Source of the DNA: Pseudomonas nitroreducens NBRC 12694
GTDB taxonomy: Bacteria; Pseudomonadota; Gammaproteobacteria; Pseudomonadales; Pseudomonadaceae
Direction: 5' to 3'
Length of the DNA: 64,000 bases
Assembly (NCBI RefSeq): GCF_002091755.1
Contig: NZ_BDAI01000012.1
Span: forward strand, 62,001 to 126,000
The translations under genes were made by a program, and so were the position numbers. Below, piece after piece: positions 26,382 through 34,885 of the stretch. The notes under the pieces were generated by a model that saw only the letters and a list, made by a program, of their open reading frames with translations, ran no database searches and was not told the DNA's origin. Within the stretch, counting starts at the first letter, position 1. Each line of letters opens with the position of its first letter.

Positions 26382-27649
26382 GCGACGAGCCTCCTCTGGA
26401 ACAACTCGCGGAACACCGGGTAGATGTCCGAGGCGGAGACGATCTGCTGCTGGGCGAAGCTGTCTTCGAAGGTGTCGCGGATCTTCTCGTACTCGAACCA
26501 CAGCGCCTGGTGCTCGCGCGGGGTGATCTCGACGTAGGTGTAGTACTGGACGAACGGCATGATCTGCTTCATCAGAATGTCGCGGCAGACCGGCGAGTCG
26601 TCGTTCCAGTTATCGCCGTCCGAGGCCTGGGCGGCGTAGATGTTCCATTCGTTGGTGGGATAGCGCTCAGCCATCACTTCCTGCATCAGCTTGAGCGCGC
26701 TGGAAACGATGGTGCCGCCAGTCTCGCGGGAATAGAAGAACTCTTCCTCGTCTACTTCGCGGGCGCTGGTGTGGTGGCGGATGAACACCACTTCGATCTT
26801 CTCGTAGTTCCGCTTGAGGAACAGGTAGAGAAGGATAAAGAAACGCTTGGCAATGTCCTTGGTGGCCTGGGTCATGGAGCCCGAGACGTCCATCAGACAG
26901 AACATCACGGCCTTGGAGGTCGGGTTGGGCTGCTTCACCAGCAGGTTGTACTTGAGGTCGAAGGTATCCAGGAACGGCACCTTGTCGATGCGTGCGCGCA
27001 TGCCGGCGATCTTCTGCTCCAGTTCCTGGATGTCGCCGAGGTTGTCCGGTTCCTCGCGCTTGAGCCGGTCCAGTTCGGCCAGCGCCGCGCGGAGCTTGCC
27101 GCGGGTGGAGCCGGAGAGGGCGATACGCCGGGCGTGCGCCGAGCGCAGGGTACGCACGATGTTGATCCGCGAGGGATTGCCCTCGTTGCTGATGCCGGCG
27201 CGCACGGTCTTGAAGGTGTCGCTGCCAGTGAGGTGGCGCTTGACCAGGTTGGGCAGCTCCAGGTCCTCGAACATGAAGTCGAGAAATTCCTCCTGGGTGA
27301 TCTGGAAGACGAAGTCGTCCATCCCATCGCCCTGGTTGCTTGCCTTGCCGGCACCACGGCCACCGCCGCCCCCCTGGGGACGCGGGATGTGCTCACCGGT
27401 GGTGAATTCCTTGTTGCCGGGATGGACGACGGTCTGCTTGCCGCCGCGCCCGTGGTGCAGGACAGGTTCGTCGATATCGCGGCCGGGAATACTGATCTGC
27501 TCGCCATGTTCCATATCGGTGATGGAGCGGCGGCTGACGGCTTCTTCTACCGCCTTCTTGATGTGCTCACGGTAACGCCGCAAAAAGCGCTGGCGGTTCA
27601 CCGTGCTCTTGTTCTTGCCGTTCAGACGCCGGTCGATGACGTAGCTCAT
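26378..27649 (-). CDS. yeaH: YeaH-family protein with von Willebrand-like domain (DUF444)
   Basis: This 423-residue DUF444 protein has an Arg/Lys-rich N-terminus, a Gly-rich stretch (about 90-100, PQGGGGGRGAGK) and a C-terminal von Willebrand A-like fold with a MIDAS-type DVSGSMTQATKD motif (about 253-264). Members act with the PrkA kinase in stress and nitrogen responses; how is not settled. It lies 102 bases after prkA and overlaps the SpoVR-type gene, so the three are one operon. Confidence 0.92.
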   Translation of the reverse strand: MSYVIDRRLNGKNKSTVNRQRFLRRYREHIKKAVEEAVSRRSITDMEHGEQISIPGRDIDEPVLHHGRGGKQTVVHPGNKEFTTGEHIPRPQGGGGGRGAGKASNQGDGMDDFVFQITQEEFLDFMFEDLELPNLVKRHLTGSDTFKTVRAGISNEGNPSRINIVRTLRSAHARRIALSGSTRGKLRAALAELDRLKREEPDNLGDIQELEQKIAGMRARIDKVPFLDTFDLKYNLLVKQPNPTSKAVMFCLMDVSGSMTQATKDIAKRFFILLYLFLKRNYEKIEVVFIRHHTSAREVDEEEFFYSRETGGTIVSSALKLMQEVMAERYPTNEWNIYAAQASDGDNWNDDSPVCRDILMKQIMPFVQYYTYVEITPREHQALWFEYEKIRDTFEDSFAQQQIVSASDIYPVFRELFQRRLVA

Positions 27650-27751
27650 GAATGCTCCTCAGGGCCTGCTGCGAGGCGGCGTAGAGCCGCTCCGGACAGG
27701 TCCGAATGCGACGGCGACCGGCGCGGCGGAAACCGCCGCGCCGATGGCAGA

Positions 27752-29674
27752 CTACTGCGACTTGCGAACCCGCAGATACCATTCCGACAGCAGGCGCACC
27801 TGCTTCTCGGTGTAGCCGCGCTCGACCATGCGTTTGACGAAGTCGTTGTGCTTCTGCTGATCCTCCTTGCTCGCCTTGGCGTTGAAGCTGATGACCGGCA
27901 GCAGGTCCTCGGTGTTGGAGAACATTTTCTTCTCGATCACCACGCGCAGCTTCTCGTACGACAGCCAGCTGGGGTTCTTGCCGTTGTTGCCGGCGCGGGC
28001 GCGCAGGACGAAGTTGACGATCTCGTTGCGGAAGTCCTTCGGATTGCTGATGCCGGCCGGCTTCTCGATCTTCTCCAGTTCCTCGTTGAGGGCGGCGCGG
28101 TTGAGGATCTCGCCGGTTTCCGGGTCGCGGTATTCCTGGTCCTGGATCCAGAAGTCGGCGTACAGCACGTAGCGGTCGAAGATGTTCTGACCATACTCGC
28201 TGTAGGACTCCAGGTACGCGGTCTGGATTTCCTTGCCGATGAACTCGACGTAGCGCGGCGCCAGGTATTCCTTGAGGAAGCGCAGGTAGCGTTCGCGGGT
28301 TTCCGGCGGGAACTGCTCCTGCTCGATCTGCTGTTCCAGCACGTAGAGCAGGTGCACCGGGTTGGCGGCCACTTCATGCGGGTCGAAGTTGAACACCTTG
28401 GACAGGATCTTGAAGGCGAAACGGGTCGAAAGCCCGGCCATGCCTTCGTCGACGCCCGCCGTGTCGCGGTATTCCTGGATGGACTTGGCCTTGGGGTCGG
28501 TGTCCTTGAGGTTCTCGCCGTCGTAGACGCGCATCTTCGAGTAGATGTTGGAGTTTTCCGGCTCCTTCAGGCGCGACAGCACGGAGAACTGCGAAAGCAT
28601 CTTCAGGGTGTCCGGCGCGCAGTGGGCGTGCGCCAGGGAGCTGTTGATCAGCAGCTTGTCGTAGATCTTGATCTCGTCGGAGACGCGCAGGCAGTACGGC
28701 ACCTTGACGATGTAGATGCGGTCGATGAAGGCTTCGTTGTTCTTGTTGTTGCGGAAGCTGTGCCACTCCGATTCGTTGGAGTGGGCGAGGATGATGCCGC
28801 TGTAGGGCAGGGAACCGAGGCCTTCGGTGCTGTTGTAGTTGCCTTCCTGGGTCGCAGTGAGCAAGGGGTGCAGGACCTTGATCGGCGCCTTGAACATCTC
28901 GACGAATTCCATCAGGCCCTGGTTGGCCCGGCACAGCGCGCCCGAGTAGCTGTAGGCGTCGGCGTCGTTCTGCGGGAATTCTTCCAGCTTGCGGATATCC
29001 ACCTTGCCGACCAGCGCGGAGATGTCCTGGTTGTTCTCATCCCCAGGTTCGGTCTTGGCGATGGCGATCTGGTTGAGGATCGAAGGGTGCAGCTTGACCA
29101 CGCGGAACTGGCTGATGTCGCCGCCGAATTCGTTGAGGCGCTTGGTCGCCCACGGCGACATCACCGAGCGCAGGTAGCGACGCGGGATGCCGTAGTCTTC
29201 CTCGAGGATGGCGCCATCTTCGTCGGGATTGAACAGCCCCAGGGGCGACTCGAACACCGGCGAGCCCTTGATCGCATAGAAGGGCACGTGCTCCATCAGT
29301 TGCTTGAGCTTTTCGGCGAGGGAGGATTTGCCGCCGCCGACCGGGCCCAGGAGATAGAGGATCTGTTTCTTCTCTTCCAGGCCTTGGGCGGCGTGGCGGA
29401 AGAAGGAGACGATCTGGTCGATGCACTCTTCCATGCCATGGAAGTCGGCAAAGGCCGGATAACGGCGGATCACCTTGTTGGAGAAGATTCGCGACAGGCG
29501 GGAATCGACGGATGTGTCGAGTAGTTCAGGCTCGCCGATGGCCATCAGCATCCGCTCGGCGGCGGTGGCATAGGCGATCTTGTCCTGCTTGCAGATGTCC
29601 AGGTACTCCTGGAGGGAGTACTCCTCTTGACGGGTCGCTTCGAAGCGTTCCTGGAAGTGACTGAAAATGCTCAT
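27752..29674 (-). CDS. prkA: PrkA/YeaG serine protein kinase
   Basis: This 640-residue protein couples an AAA-type ATPase core (Walker A LLGPVGGGKSSL, about 108-119) to a C-terminal PrkA kinase-like domain. It heads the prkA-yeaH-SpoVR operon, which in E. coli and Pseudomonas is induced on nitrogen limitation and in stationary phase. GAGGAGACGTC precedes ATG 29674. The 287 bases upstream, before the glpE stop, hold no gene; they contain a hairpin AGCCGG-TGTG-CCGGCT at 29829-29844 and probably the operon promoter, which I could not place. Confidence 0.94.
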   Translation of the reverse strand: MSIFSHFQERFEATRQEEYSLQEYLDICKQDKIAYATAAERMLMAIGEPELLDTSVDSRLSRIFSNKVIRRYPAFADFHGMEECIDQIVSFFRHAAQGLEEKKQILYLLGPVGGGKSSLAEKLKQLMEHVPFYAIKGSPVFESPLGLFNPDEDGAILEEDYGIPRRYLRSVMSPWATKRLNEFGGDISQFRVVKLHPSILNQIAIAKTEPGDENNQDISALVGKVDIRKLEEFPQNDADAYSYSGALCRANQGLMEFVEMFKAPIKVLHPLLTATQEGNYNSTEGLGSLPYSGIILAHSNESEWHSFRNNKNNEAFIDRIYIVKVPYCLRVSDEIKIYDKLLINSSLAHAHCAPDTLKMLSQFSVLSRLKEPENSNIYSKMRVYDGENLKDTDPKAKSIQEYRDTAGVDEGMAGLSTRFAFKILSKVFNFDPHEVAANPVHLLYVLEQQIEQEQFPPETRERYLRFLKEYLAPRYVEFIGKEIQTAYLESYSEYGQNIFDRYVLYADFWIQDQEYRDPETGEILNRAALNEELEKIEKPAGISNPKDFRNEIVNFVLRARAGNNGKNPSWLSYEKLRVVIEKKMFSNTEDLLPVISFNAKASKEDQQKHNDFVKRMVERGYTEKQVRLLSEWYLRVRKSQ

Positions 29675-29961
29675 GACGTCTCCTCGCTCGATGCATGGAG
29701 CCGGCGCCGGATCGGTCTGTGCGGGTGCGGTCGGGCTGCCAGTGGTACCGGCGAGAATCCCCCAGAACTCCAACGGAACCTGGCGACTGCCCTGATCCGC
29801 CCCAATGGTCACTGCCGATTAACCGGAAGCCGGTGTGCCGGCTCTCCCTTTTTTGGATGGCCTGAGGGAAAGGATAGTTCGTTCTTAGATGTGTAAAGGA
29901 CGAAAGCGCGAGAAGTTACAGATTTTTTGAAGGGGCTAATCCGCCTCTTTCGTAGGGGCTT

Positions 29962-30291
29962 TCAGTCGGAGCCGCCTGCGCTGGTATCCGCGGGATAGAC
30001 GCTGCGCCACAGCTCGAAGCCACCGTCGAGGCTGTAGACCTCGGAGAAGCCCTGCTGGACGAAATAGGCCGCCGCGCTCTGGCTGGAATTGCCGTGATAG
30101 CAGACCACGACCAGCGGTGCGTCCATGTCGGCCTCGCGGATGAAGTCGGCTACCGAGTAGTTGTCGATGTGCCGCGAACCGCTGATATGGCCCATCGCAT
30201 AGCTCTGCGGGTCGCGAATGTCGACGACCTGGGCGCCGTTTTCGCGCAGCTGCTGGGCCAGGTCGGGGGCGATGCGCTTGAAGTCGCTCAT
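29962..30291 (-). CDS. glpE: thiosulfate sulfurtransferase GlpE (single rhodanese domain)
   Basis: This 109-residue single-domain rhodanese transfers sulfane sulfur from thiosulfate to cyanide or thiol acceptors such as thioredoxin. Cys64 in VVCYHGNSSQ is the persulfide-carrying residue and the short active-site loop is of GlpE type. The DIRDPQSYAMGHI block is the rhodanese N-terminal signature. It lies 43 bases after apaH on the same strand, at the end of the rsmA-apaG-apaH-glpE run. Confidence 0.93.
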   Translation of the reverse strand: MSDFKRIAPDLAQQLRENGAQVVDIRDPQSYAMGHISGSRHIDNYSVADFIREADMDAPLVVVCYHGNSSQSAAAYFVQQGFSEVYSLDGGFELWRSVYPADTSAGGSD

Positions 30292-30334
30292 GGGTAGTAC
30301 CTCGCAAGGCGCGGAGCCTGTGGCCCCGCTGCAA

Positions 30335-31159
30335 TCATTCTGGTTTATCGGCGCAGCTGCACTGGATGCGCTCGAAGGTATCGACGTTCATCAGCGTCAT
30401 GCTGCCGCCCCACACACAGCCGGTGTCCAGGGCAAACAGGCCGGGGACGTCGCACTGGCCTTCCAGCGCGGCCCAGTGGCCGAAGATGATCTTGCGCCCG
30501 GCGGCCTTGCGCTCGGCATAGCTGAACCAGGGCGCGTAGCCGGGCGGCGCGGTGTCCAGGCCTTCCTTGGACTTCAGGTCGAGCTTGCCGTCCGGGGTGC
30601 AGAAGCGCATGCGCGTGAAATAGTTGGTGATCACCCGCAGTCGCGCTATGCCGTTGAGCTTCTTGTCCCACTTGGCCGGCTCGTTGCCGTACATGCCATC
30701 GAGGAACATCGGCAACTGAGTGTCGTCGCGCAGAGCGGCTTCGACTTCGGCGGCGCGCTGCAGGGCCTTGTCGATGTCCCACTGCGGCGGGATGCCGGCG
30801 TGTACGAGGGTGATGTCGCGAACGGCGTCGTGATGGACCAACGGCATCTGCCGCAGCCATTCGATCAGTTGTGCGCAATCCGGCGCCTCGACGATCTCGC
30901 GCAGGGTGTCGTTCTTCTTCAGGCGCTCGGCGTTGTAGGCCACGGCGATCAGGTGCAGGTCATGGTTGCCCAGCACGCAGACCAGCGATTCGCGCATGCC
31001 ATGGAGGAAGCGCAGGGTTTCCAGCGACGCCGGACCGCGGTTGACCAGGTCGCCCACCAGCCAGAGCTTGTCCTGGGCCGGGTCGAACCTCACCTGCTCC
31101 AGCAGGCACTTGAGCGGCTCCAGGCAGCCTTGCAGGTCGCCTACGGCGTAGGTGGCCAT
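30335..31159 (-). CDS. apaH: bis(5'-nucleosyl)-tetraphosphatase, symmetrical
   Basis: This 274-residue metallophosphatase splits Ap4A into two ADP and also decaps Np4-capped RNA. The phosphoesterase motifs GDLQGC (about 7-12), GDLVNRGP (about 36-43) and GNHDLH (about 64-69) bind the two metals. Its start overlaps the apaG stop by one base (TGATG), coupling their translation. Gene order rsmA-apaG-apaH is conserved across gammaproteobacteria. Confidence 0.97.
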   Translation of the reverse strand: MATYAVGDLQGCLEPLKCLLEQVRFDPAQDKLWLVGDLVNRGPASLETLRFLHGMRESLVCVLGNHDLHLIAVAYNAERLKKNDTLREIVEAPDCAQLIEWLRQMPLVHHDAVRDITLVHAGIPPQWDIDKALQRAAEVEAALRDDTQLPMFLDGMYGNEPAKWDKKLNGIARLRVITNYFTRMRFCTPDGKLDLKSKEGLDTAPPGYAPWFSYAERKAAGRKIIFGHWAALEGQCDVPGLFALDTGCVWGGSMTLMNVDTFERIQCSCADKPE

Positions 31160-31539
31160 CAGTGCAGCGCCCCGGGGACGGCGAGGCGGAACGCCGGGAT
31201 CTCGGCATCGAAGTGGTGGCCGTCGGTGGCGACCATCTGGTAGCTGCCGTGCATGCTGCCGACCTTGGTCGCCATCACGGTGCCGCTGGTGTAGGTGTGG
31301 CTGGCCCCCGGGTCGATCAGCGGCTTTTCGCCAACGACGCCGGCGCCGCGGACTTCCTGCACGTGGCCATCGCCGTCGGTGATGATCCAGTGGCGGGTCA
31401 GCAGCTTGGCGGCCAACTCGCCGTGGTTGTGGATGGTCACGGTATAGGCGAACACGTAGCGCTGCTGCTCCGGCTGCGATTGCTCGGGCAGGTGGCGGGT
31501 GGTGACGCTGACGCTGACCTGGTAGCGGGGATCGCTCAT
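31159..31539 (-). CDS. apaG: ApaG protein
   Basis: This 126-residue single-domain beta-sandwich (fibronectin-III-like) protein matches ApaG across its length (YVFAYTVTIHNHGE, RHWIITDGDGHVQEV, KVGSMHGSYQMV). The family is linked to magnesium and cobalt tolerance and to pyrophosphate binding, but its cellular role is unsettled. It overlaps rsmA upstream (ATGA) and apaH downstream (TGATG), so it lies in the middle of a tightly coupled operon. Confidence 0.95.
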   Translation of the reverse strand: MSDPRYQVSVSVTTRHLPEQSQPEQQRYVFAYTVTIHNHGELAAKLLTRHWIITDGDGHVQEVRGAGVVGEKPLIDPGASHTYTSGTVMATKVGSMHGSYQMVATDGHHFDAEIPAFRLAVPGALH

Positions 31540-32363
31540 GCGCTCGGTCCTTGCTCGGCTTCCGGGTTGGTTTCGCTGTAACGGTTAGCCAGGCTGACGA
31601 AGTCGGCGACGCTCAGTTGCTCCGGACGCAGGGTCGGGTCGACGCCGGCGGCTTCGATGTCCTCGACGCTCATGAGCGTACGCAGGGTGTTGCGCAGGGT
31701 CTTGCGGCGCTGGTTGAAGGCTTCGCGGACGATGCGTTCCAGCACGCGGTGATCCTTGGCCGGATGGGGCGGTTCAGCGTAGGGCACCAGCCGGACGATG
31801 GCCGACTCGACCTTGGGCGGCGGGTTGAACGCGCCGGGGCCGACGGTGAACAGGTAATCCACCCGGCAGAAGTACTGCACCATGATCGACAGGCGGCCCC
31901 AGTCGCCGTTGCCCGGCTCGGCGGCCAGGCGCTCCACCACTTCCTTCTGCAGCATGAAGTGCATGTCCTGGATCAGCGAGGCATGGTCCAGGAGATGGAA
32001 GATCAATGGGGTGGAGATGTTGTAGGGCAGGTTGCCGACCACGCGCAACTTGTCCTCGGGGGAGGCGATCAGGCTGGAGAAGTCGAACTTCATCGCATCG
32101 CCCTGGTGCAGGCTGAAGTTGGGCTTCAGACCGAAGCGCCATTTCAGGTGCGGGATCAGGTCCAGGTCCAGCTCGATCACATCGAGCTTCGCGCCGCTGT
32201 CCACCAGGCCTTCGGTCAGGGCGCCCTGGCCTGGGCCGATTTCCAGCAGGTGCTGGCCTTCCTTGGCGGCGATGGCGCGGAGGATCTTGTGGATCACCCC
32301 GGCGTCGTGCAGGAAGTTCTGCCCAAAGCGTTTACGGGCGCGGTGCTGGAAGAGTTCGGACAT
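31536..32363 (-). CDS. rsmA: 16S rRNA dimethyladenosine methyltransferase
   Basis: This 275-residue KsgA/RsmA enzyme dimethylates A1518 and A1519 of 16S rRNA late in 30S assembly. The SAM-binding LLEIGPGQGALTEGL (about 39-53), the acidic VIELDLDL and the catalytic NLPYNIS motif (about 114-120) are intact. FGQNFLHD near the N-terminus is the family start. It follows pdxA by 116 bases and leads apaG and apaH. Confidence 0.97.
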   Translation of the reverse strand: MSELFQHRARKRFGQNFLHDAGVIHKILRAIAAKEGQHLLEIGPGQGALTEGLVDSGAKLDVIELDLDLIPHLKWRFGLKPNFSLHQGDAMKFDFSSLIASPEDKLRVVGNLPYNISTPLIFHLLDHASLIQDMHFMLQKEVVERLAAEPGNGDWGRLSIMVQYFCRVDYLFTVGPGAFNPPPKVESAIVRLVPYAEPPHPAKDHRVLERIVREAFNQRRKTLRNTLRTLMSVEDIEAAGVDPTLRPEQLSVADFVSLANRYSETNPEAEQGPSA

Positions 32364-32479
32364 CGAAGGCTCCGGAGAGCAGCCGGACGCCTGAGGCGGC
32401 CAGCTGGAGGCGGAAAAACCATCAGTTTACCAGTCCGCGACGGCCAGCACGAAACGCTGGCCGAACGGAATGCTGGTGA

Positions 32480-33481
32480 TCAGCCTTTCGCGGCGCCGGC
32501 TTCGGCCATCTGGTAGGCGGTTTCCAGGGCAACCTGCAGGCTGCCGCTGTCGATCCGACCGGTGCCGGCAAGGTCCAGCGCGGTGCCGTGGTCCACTGAG
32601 GTGCGGATGATGGGCAGGCCCAGCGTGACGTTCACTGCCGCGCCGAACCCCTTGTACTTGAGCACCGGCAGGCCCTGGTCGTGGTACATCGCCAGCACGG
32701 CGTCGCAGTGCTCGAGGTGCTTGGGGGTGAACAGGGTGTCGGCCGGCAGCGGGCCGATCAGCTGCATGCCCTCGGTGCGCAGGCGCTCCAGCGTTGGCTC
32801 GATTACGTCGATCTCTTCGCAGCCGAGGTGGCCGCCTTCGCCTGCGTGGGGGTTCAGGCCGCAGACCAGGATGCGCGGGTTGGCCAGGCCGAACTTGTCG
32901 CGCAGGTCGGCGTACAGGATGCGGGTGACGCGCTCCAGGCGATCCGGGGTGATGGCATCGGCGATCTGCCGCAGCGGCAGGTGGGTGGTCACCAGGGCAA
33001 CGCGCAGGCCGCGGGTGGCGAGCATCATCACTACCTGGGCGGTGTGGGTGAGATCGGCGAGGAACTCGGTATGGCCGGAGAAGGCGATGCCGGCTTCGTT
33101 GATGACGCCCTTGTGCACGGGGGCGGTGATCATCCCGGCGAAATGCCCGTCCAGGCAGCCCTGGCCGGCGCGGGTGAGGGTTTCCAGCACATAGGCGGCG
33201 TTGGCCTGGTTCAGCTTGCCCGGTTCGACCGGCGCTGCCAGCGGGGTGTCCCAGACATAAAGGCTGCCGGCCGGAGCAGCGACATCGGGCCAGTTGCCGG
33301 GGCCGACTTCCTGCAGGTCGATGTTCAGCCCCAGCAGCGCGGCACGCTCTGCCAGCAGTTCACGACTGGCGACGGCAACCAGCGGATGCGGTTGAGTTTC
33401 GCGGGCCAGCAGCAGGCAGAGGTCGGGACCGATGCCGGCGGGCTCGCCGGGAGTGAGGGCGAAAAGGTGGGAAGTGCTCAT
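32480..33481 (-). CDS. pdxA: 4-hydroxythreonine-4-phosphate dehydrogenase
   Basis: This 333-residue NAD-dependent enzyme acts in de novo pyridoxal-phosphate synthesis. The N-terminal LTPGEPAGIGPD, the metal-binding histidines in FSGHTEFLAD and the later MYHDQGLPVLKYKGFG and TSVDHGTALDLAG blocks are present. It is separated from surA by a perfect palindromic terminator, so it has its own promoter within 33482-33550. Confidence 0.96.
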   Translation of the reverse strand: MSTSHLFALTPGEPAGIGPDLCLLLARETQPHPLVAVASRELLAERAALLGLNIDLQEVGPGNWPDVAAPAGSLYVWDTPLAAPVEPGKLNQANAAYVLETLTRAGQGCLDGHFAGMITAPVHKGVINEAGIAFSGHTEFLADLTHTAQVVMMLATRGLRVALVTTHLPLRQIADAITPDRLERVTRILYADLRDKFGLANPRILVCGLNPHAGEGGHLGCEEIDVIEPTLERLRTEGMQLIGPLPADTLFTPKHLEHCDAVLAMYHDQGLPVLKYKGFGAAVNVTLGLPIIRTSVDHGTALDLAGTGRIDSGSLQVALETAYQMAEAGAAKG

Positions 33482-33550
33482 GGATGACTCTCGAATCAGG
33501 ATTTACCGCGGATGTTCCTACTCTACGACGAAGCTTCCTGCAGGCAAAAA

Positions 33551-33574
33551 GAAACCCGGCCATGGCCGGGTTTC
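33551..33574 (-). terminator. surA terminator
   Basis: GAAACCCGGCCA and TGGCCGGGTTTC form a perfect 12-bp palindrome 18 bases after the surA stop, running into CTTTTTG on the minus strand. Confidence 0.85.
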
Positions 33575-33592
33575 TTCGTAGCGACGCGCTGC

Positions 33593-34885
33593 TTACTGCT
33601 TGATCTCGACGTAGGCTTCGTCGCGGATCTGGCGCAGCCAGGCCTGCAGTTCCTCGTCGTACTTGCGTGCGCGCAGGGTCTGGGCGGCTTGTTGCTCGCG
33701 GAACTTGTCGCTGCTGTCGGTAGCGCGGCGGCCGAGGACTTCCAGCACGTGCCAGCCGAACGGCGAGCGGAACGGCTTGGTGACCTGGCCTTGCGGCGCA
33801 TTGTTCATCACGTCGCGGAATTCCGGTACCAGGGATTCCGGGTCGACCCAGTTGAGGTCGCCGCCGTTGAGCTTGGAGCCCGGGTCTTCGGAGAATTTCT
33901 TCGCCAGGTCGCTGAAGCTCTCGCCGGCCTGGATGCGCTCGTAGAGCTTCTCGGCCAGACGCTGGGTTTCTTCTTCGCTGCGAATCTCGCTGGGCTTGAG
34001 CAGGATATGGCGGACGTGGACTTCGTCACGCAGCATCTTGCTGCCACCGCGCTTCTCTTCCAGCTTGATGATGATGAAACCGCCCGGGGTGCGGACCGGC
34101 TCGGTCACGTCGCCCACGGCCAAGGTGCCAACCATGCTGTCGAACGGCGAGGGCAGCTGGGCGGCCTTGCGCCAACCGATCTCGCCGCCTTCCAGGGCGT
34201 TGTCGCCGGCCGAGCGGGAGACCGCCAGTTGGCCGAAGTCCGCGCCCTGCTTGAGCTGCTGGTACATCTCCTGGGCCTGGCGAGCTGCAGCCTGCACGGT
34301 TTCCGGCGAAGCGCTGTCGGGTACCGGGATCAGGATATTTGCCAGGCGGTATTCTTCCGAGAGCTGGATCTTGCCCAGGTCGGAGGCCAGGAAGTTCTGT
34401 ACTTCCTGCTCGCTGACCTGGATGCGCTCGGCCACACGGCGCTGGCGCACACGGCTGATGATCATCTCGCGACGCACCTGCTCGCGGGCCTCGTCGTAGG
34501 ACAGGCCGTCGTGGGCGAGGGCGGCACGGAACTGGTCCAGGCTCATGTTGTTGCGCTGGGCAATGGTGCCCATGGCCTGGTTCAGTTCTTCATCGGTAAT
34601 GCGCACACCGGAGCGGTCACCGATCTGCAGCTGGATGTTTTCGATGATCAGACGCTCGAGCACCTGCTGGGTCAGCACGTGCTCGGGCGGCAGCGGCGCG
34701 CCGCGTTTCTGGATGGTTGCACGGACTTCGCGCAGGCGCTGGTCCAGCTGGCTCTGCATCACCACGTCGTTGTCGACGATGGCGACCACACGGTCCAGCG
34801 GGACTACTTCGGCGTGCACGACGGAACTTGCCAACAGCGCGCCCAGCATCAGCGGGCGCAGGGCCTTACATAGCATTGTCTTCAC
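33593..34885 (-). CDS. surA: periplasmic chaperone and peptidyl-prolyl isomerase SurA
   Basis: This 430-residue periplasmic chaperone escorts outer-membrane proteins, including LptD, to the Bam machine. A signal peptide (about 1-25, ending SSVVHA) precedes the N-terminal chaperone domain, two parvulin domains (about 175-275 with VRHIL-type core, and 285-385) and a short C-terminal helix. The start is taken as GTG 34885 (V-K-T-M-L), which gives 430 residues like P. aeruginosa SurA; ATG 34876 is the alternative. Either start lies inside the lptD 3' end, so surA is translated by coupling to its client's gene. Confidence 0.95.
   Translation of the reverse strand: MKTMLCKALRPLMLGALLASSVVHAEVVPLDRVVAIVDNDVVMQSQLDQRLREVRATIQKRGAPLPPEHVLTQQVLERLIIENIQLQIGDRSGVRITDEELNQAMGTIAQRNNMSLDQFRAALAHDGLSYDEAREQVRREMIISRVRQRRVAERIQVSEQEVQNFLASDLGKIQLSEEYRLANILIPVPDSASPETVQAAARQAQEMYQQLKQGADFGQLAVSRSAGDNALEGGEIGWRKAAQLPSPFDSMVGTLAVGDVTEPVRTPGGFIIIKLEEKRGGSKMLRDEVHVRHILLKPSEIRSEEETQRLAEKLYERIQAGESFSDLAKKFSEDPGSKLNGGDLNWVDPESLVPEFRDVMNNAPQGQVTKPFRSPFGWHVLEVLGRRATDSSDKFREQQAAQTLRARKYDEELQAWLRQIRDEAYVEIKQ

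Noticed and set aside
26510..29524. A 1004-codon plus-strand open frame opposite yeaH and prkA
   Set aside because: Antisense shadow of conserved genes in high-GC sequence; no recognised motif and no ribosome-binding site.
29829..29855. Intrinsic terminator (AGCCGG-TGTG-CCGGCT with six T)
   Set aside because: The T-run lies on the plus strand, where no gene runs into it; the neighbouring genes are all on the minus strand.
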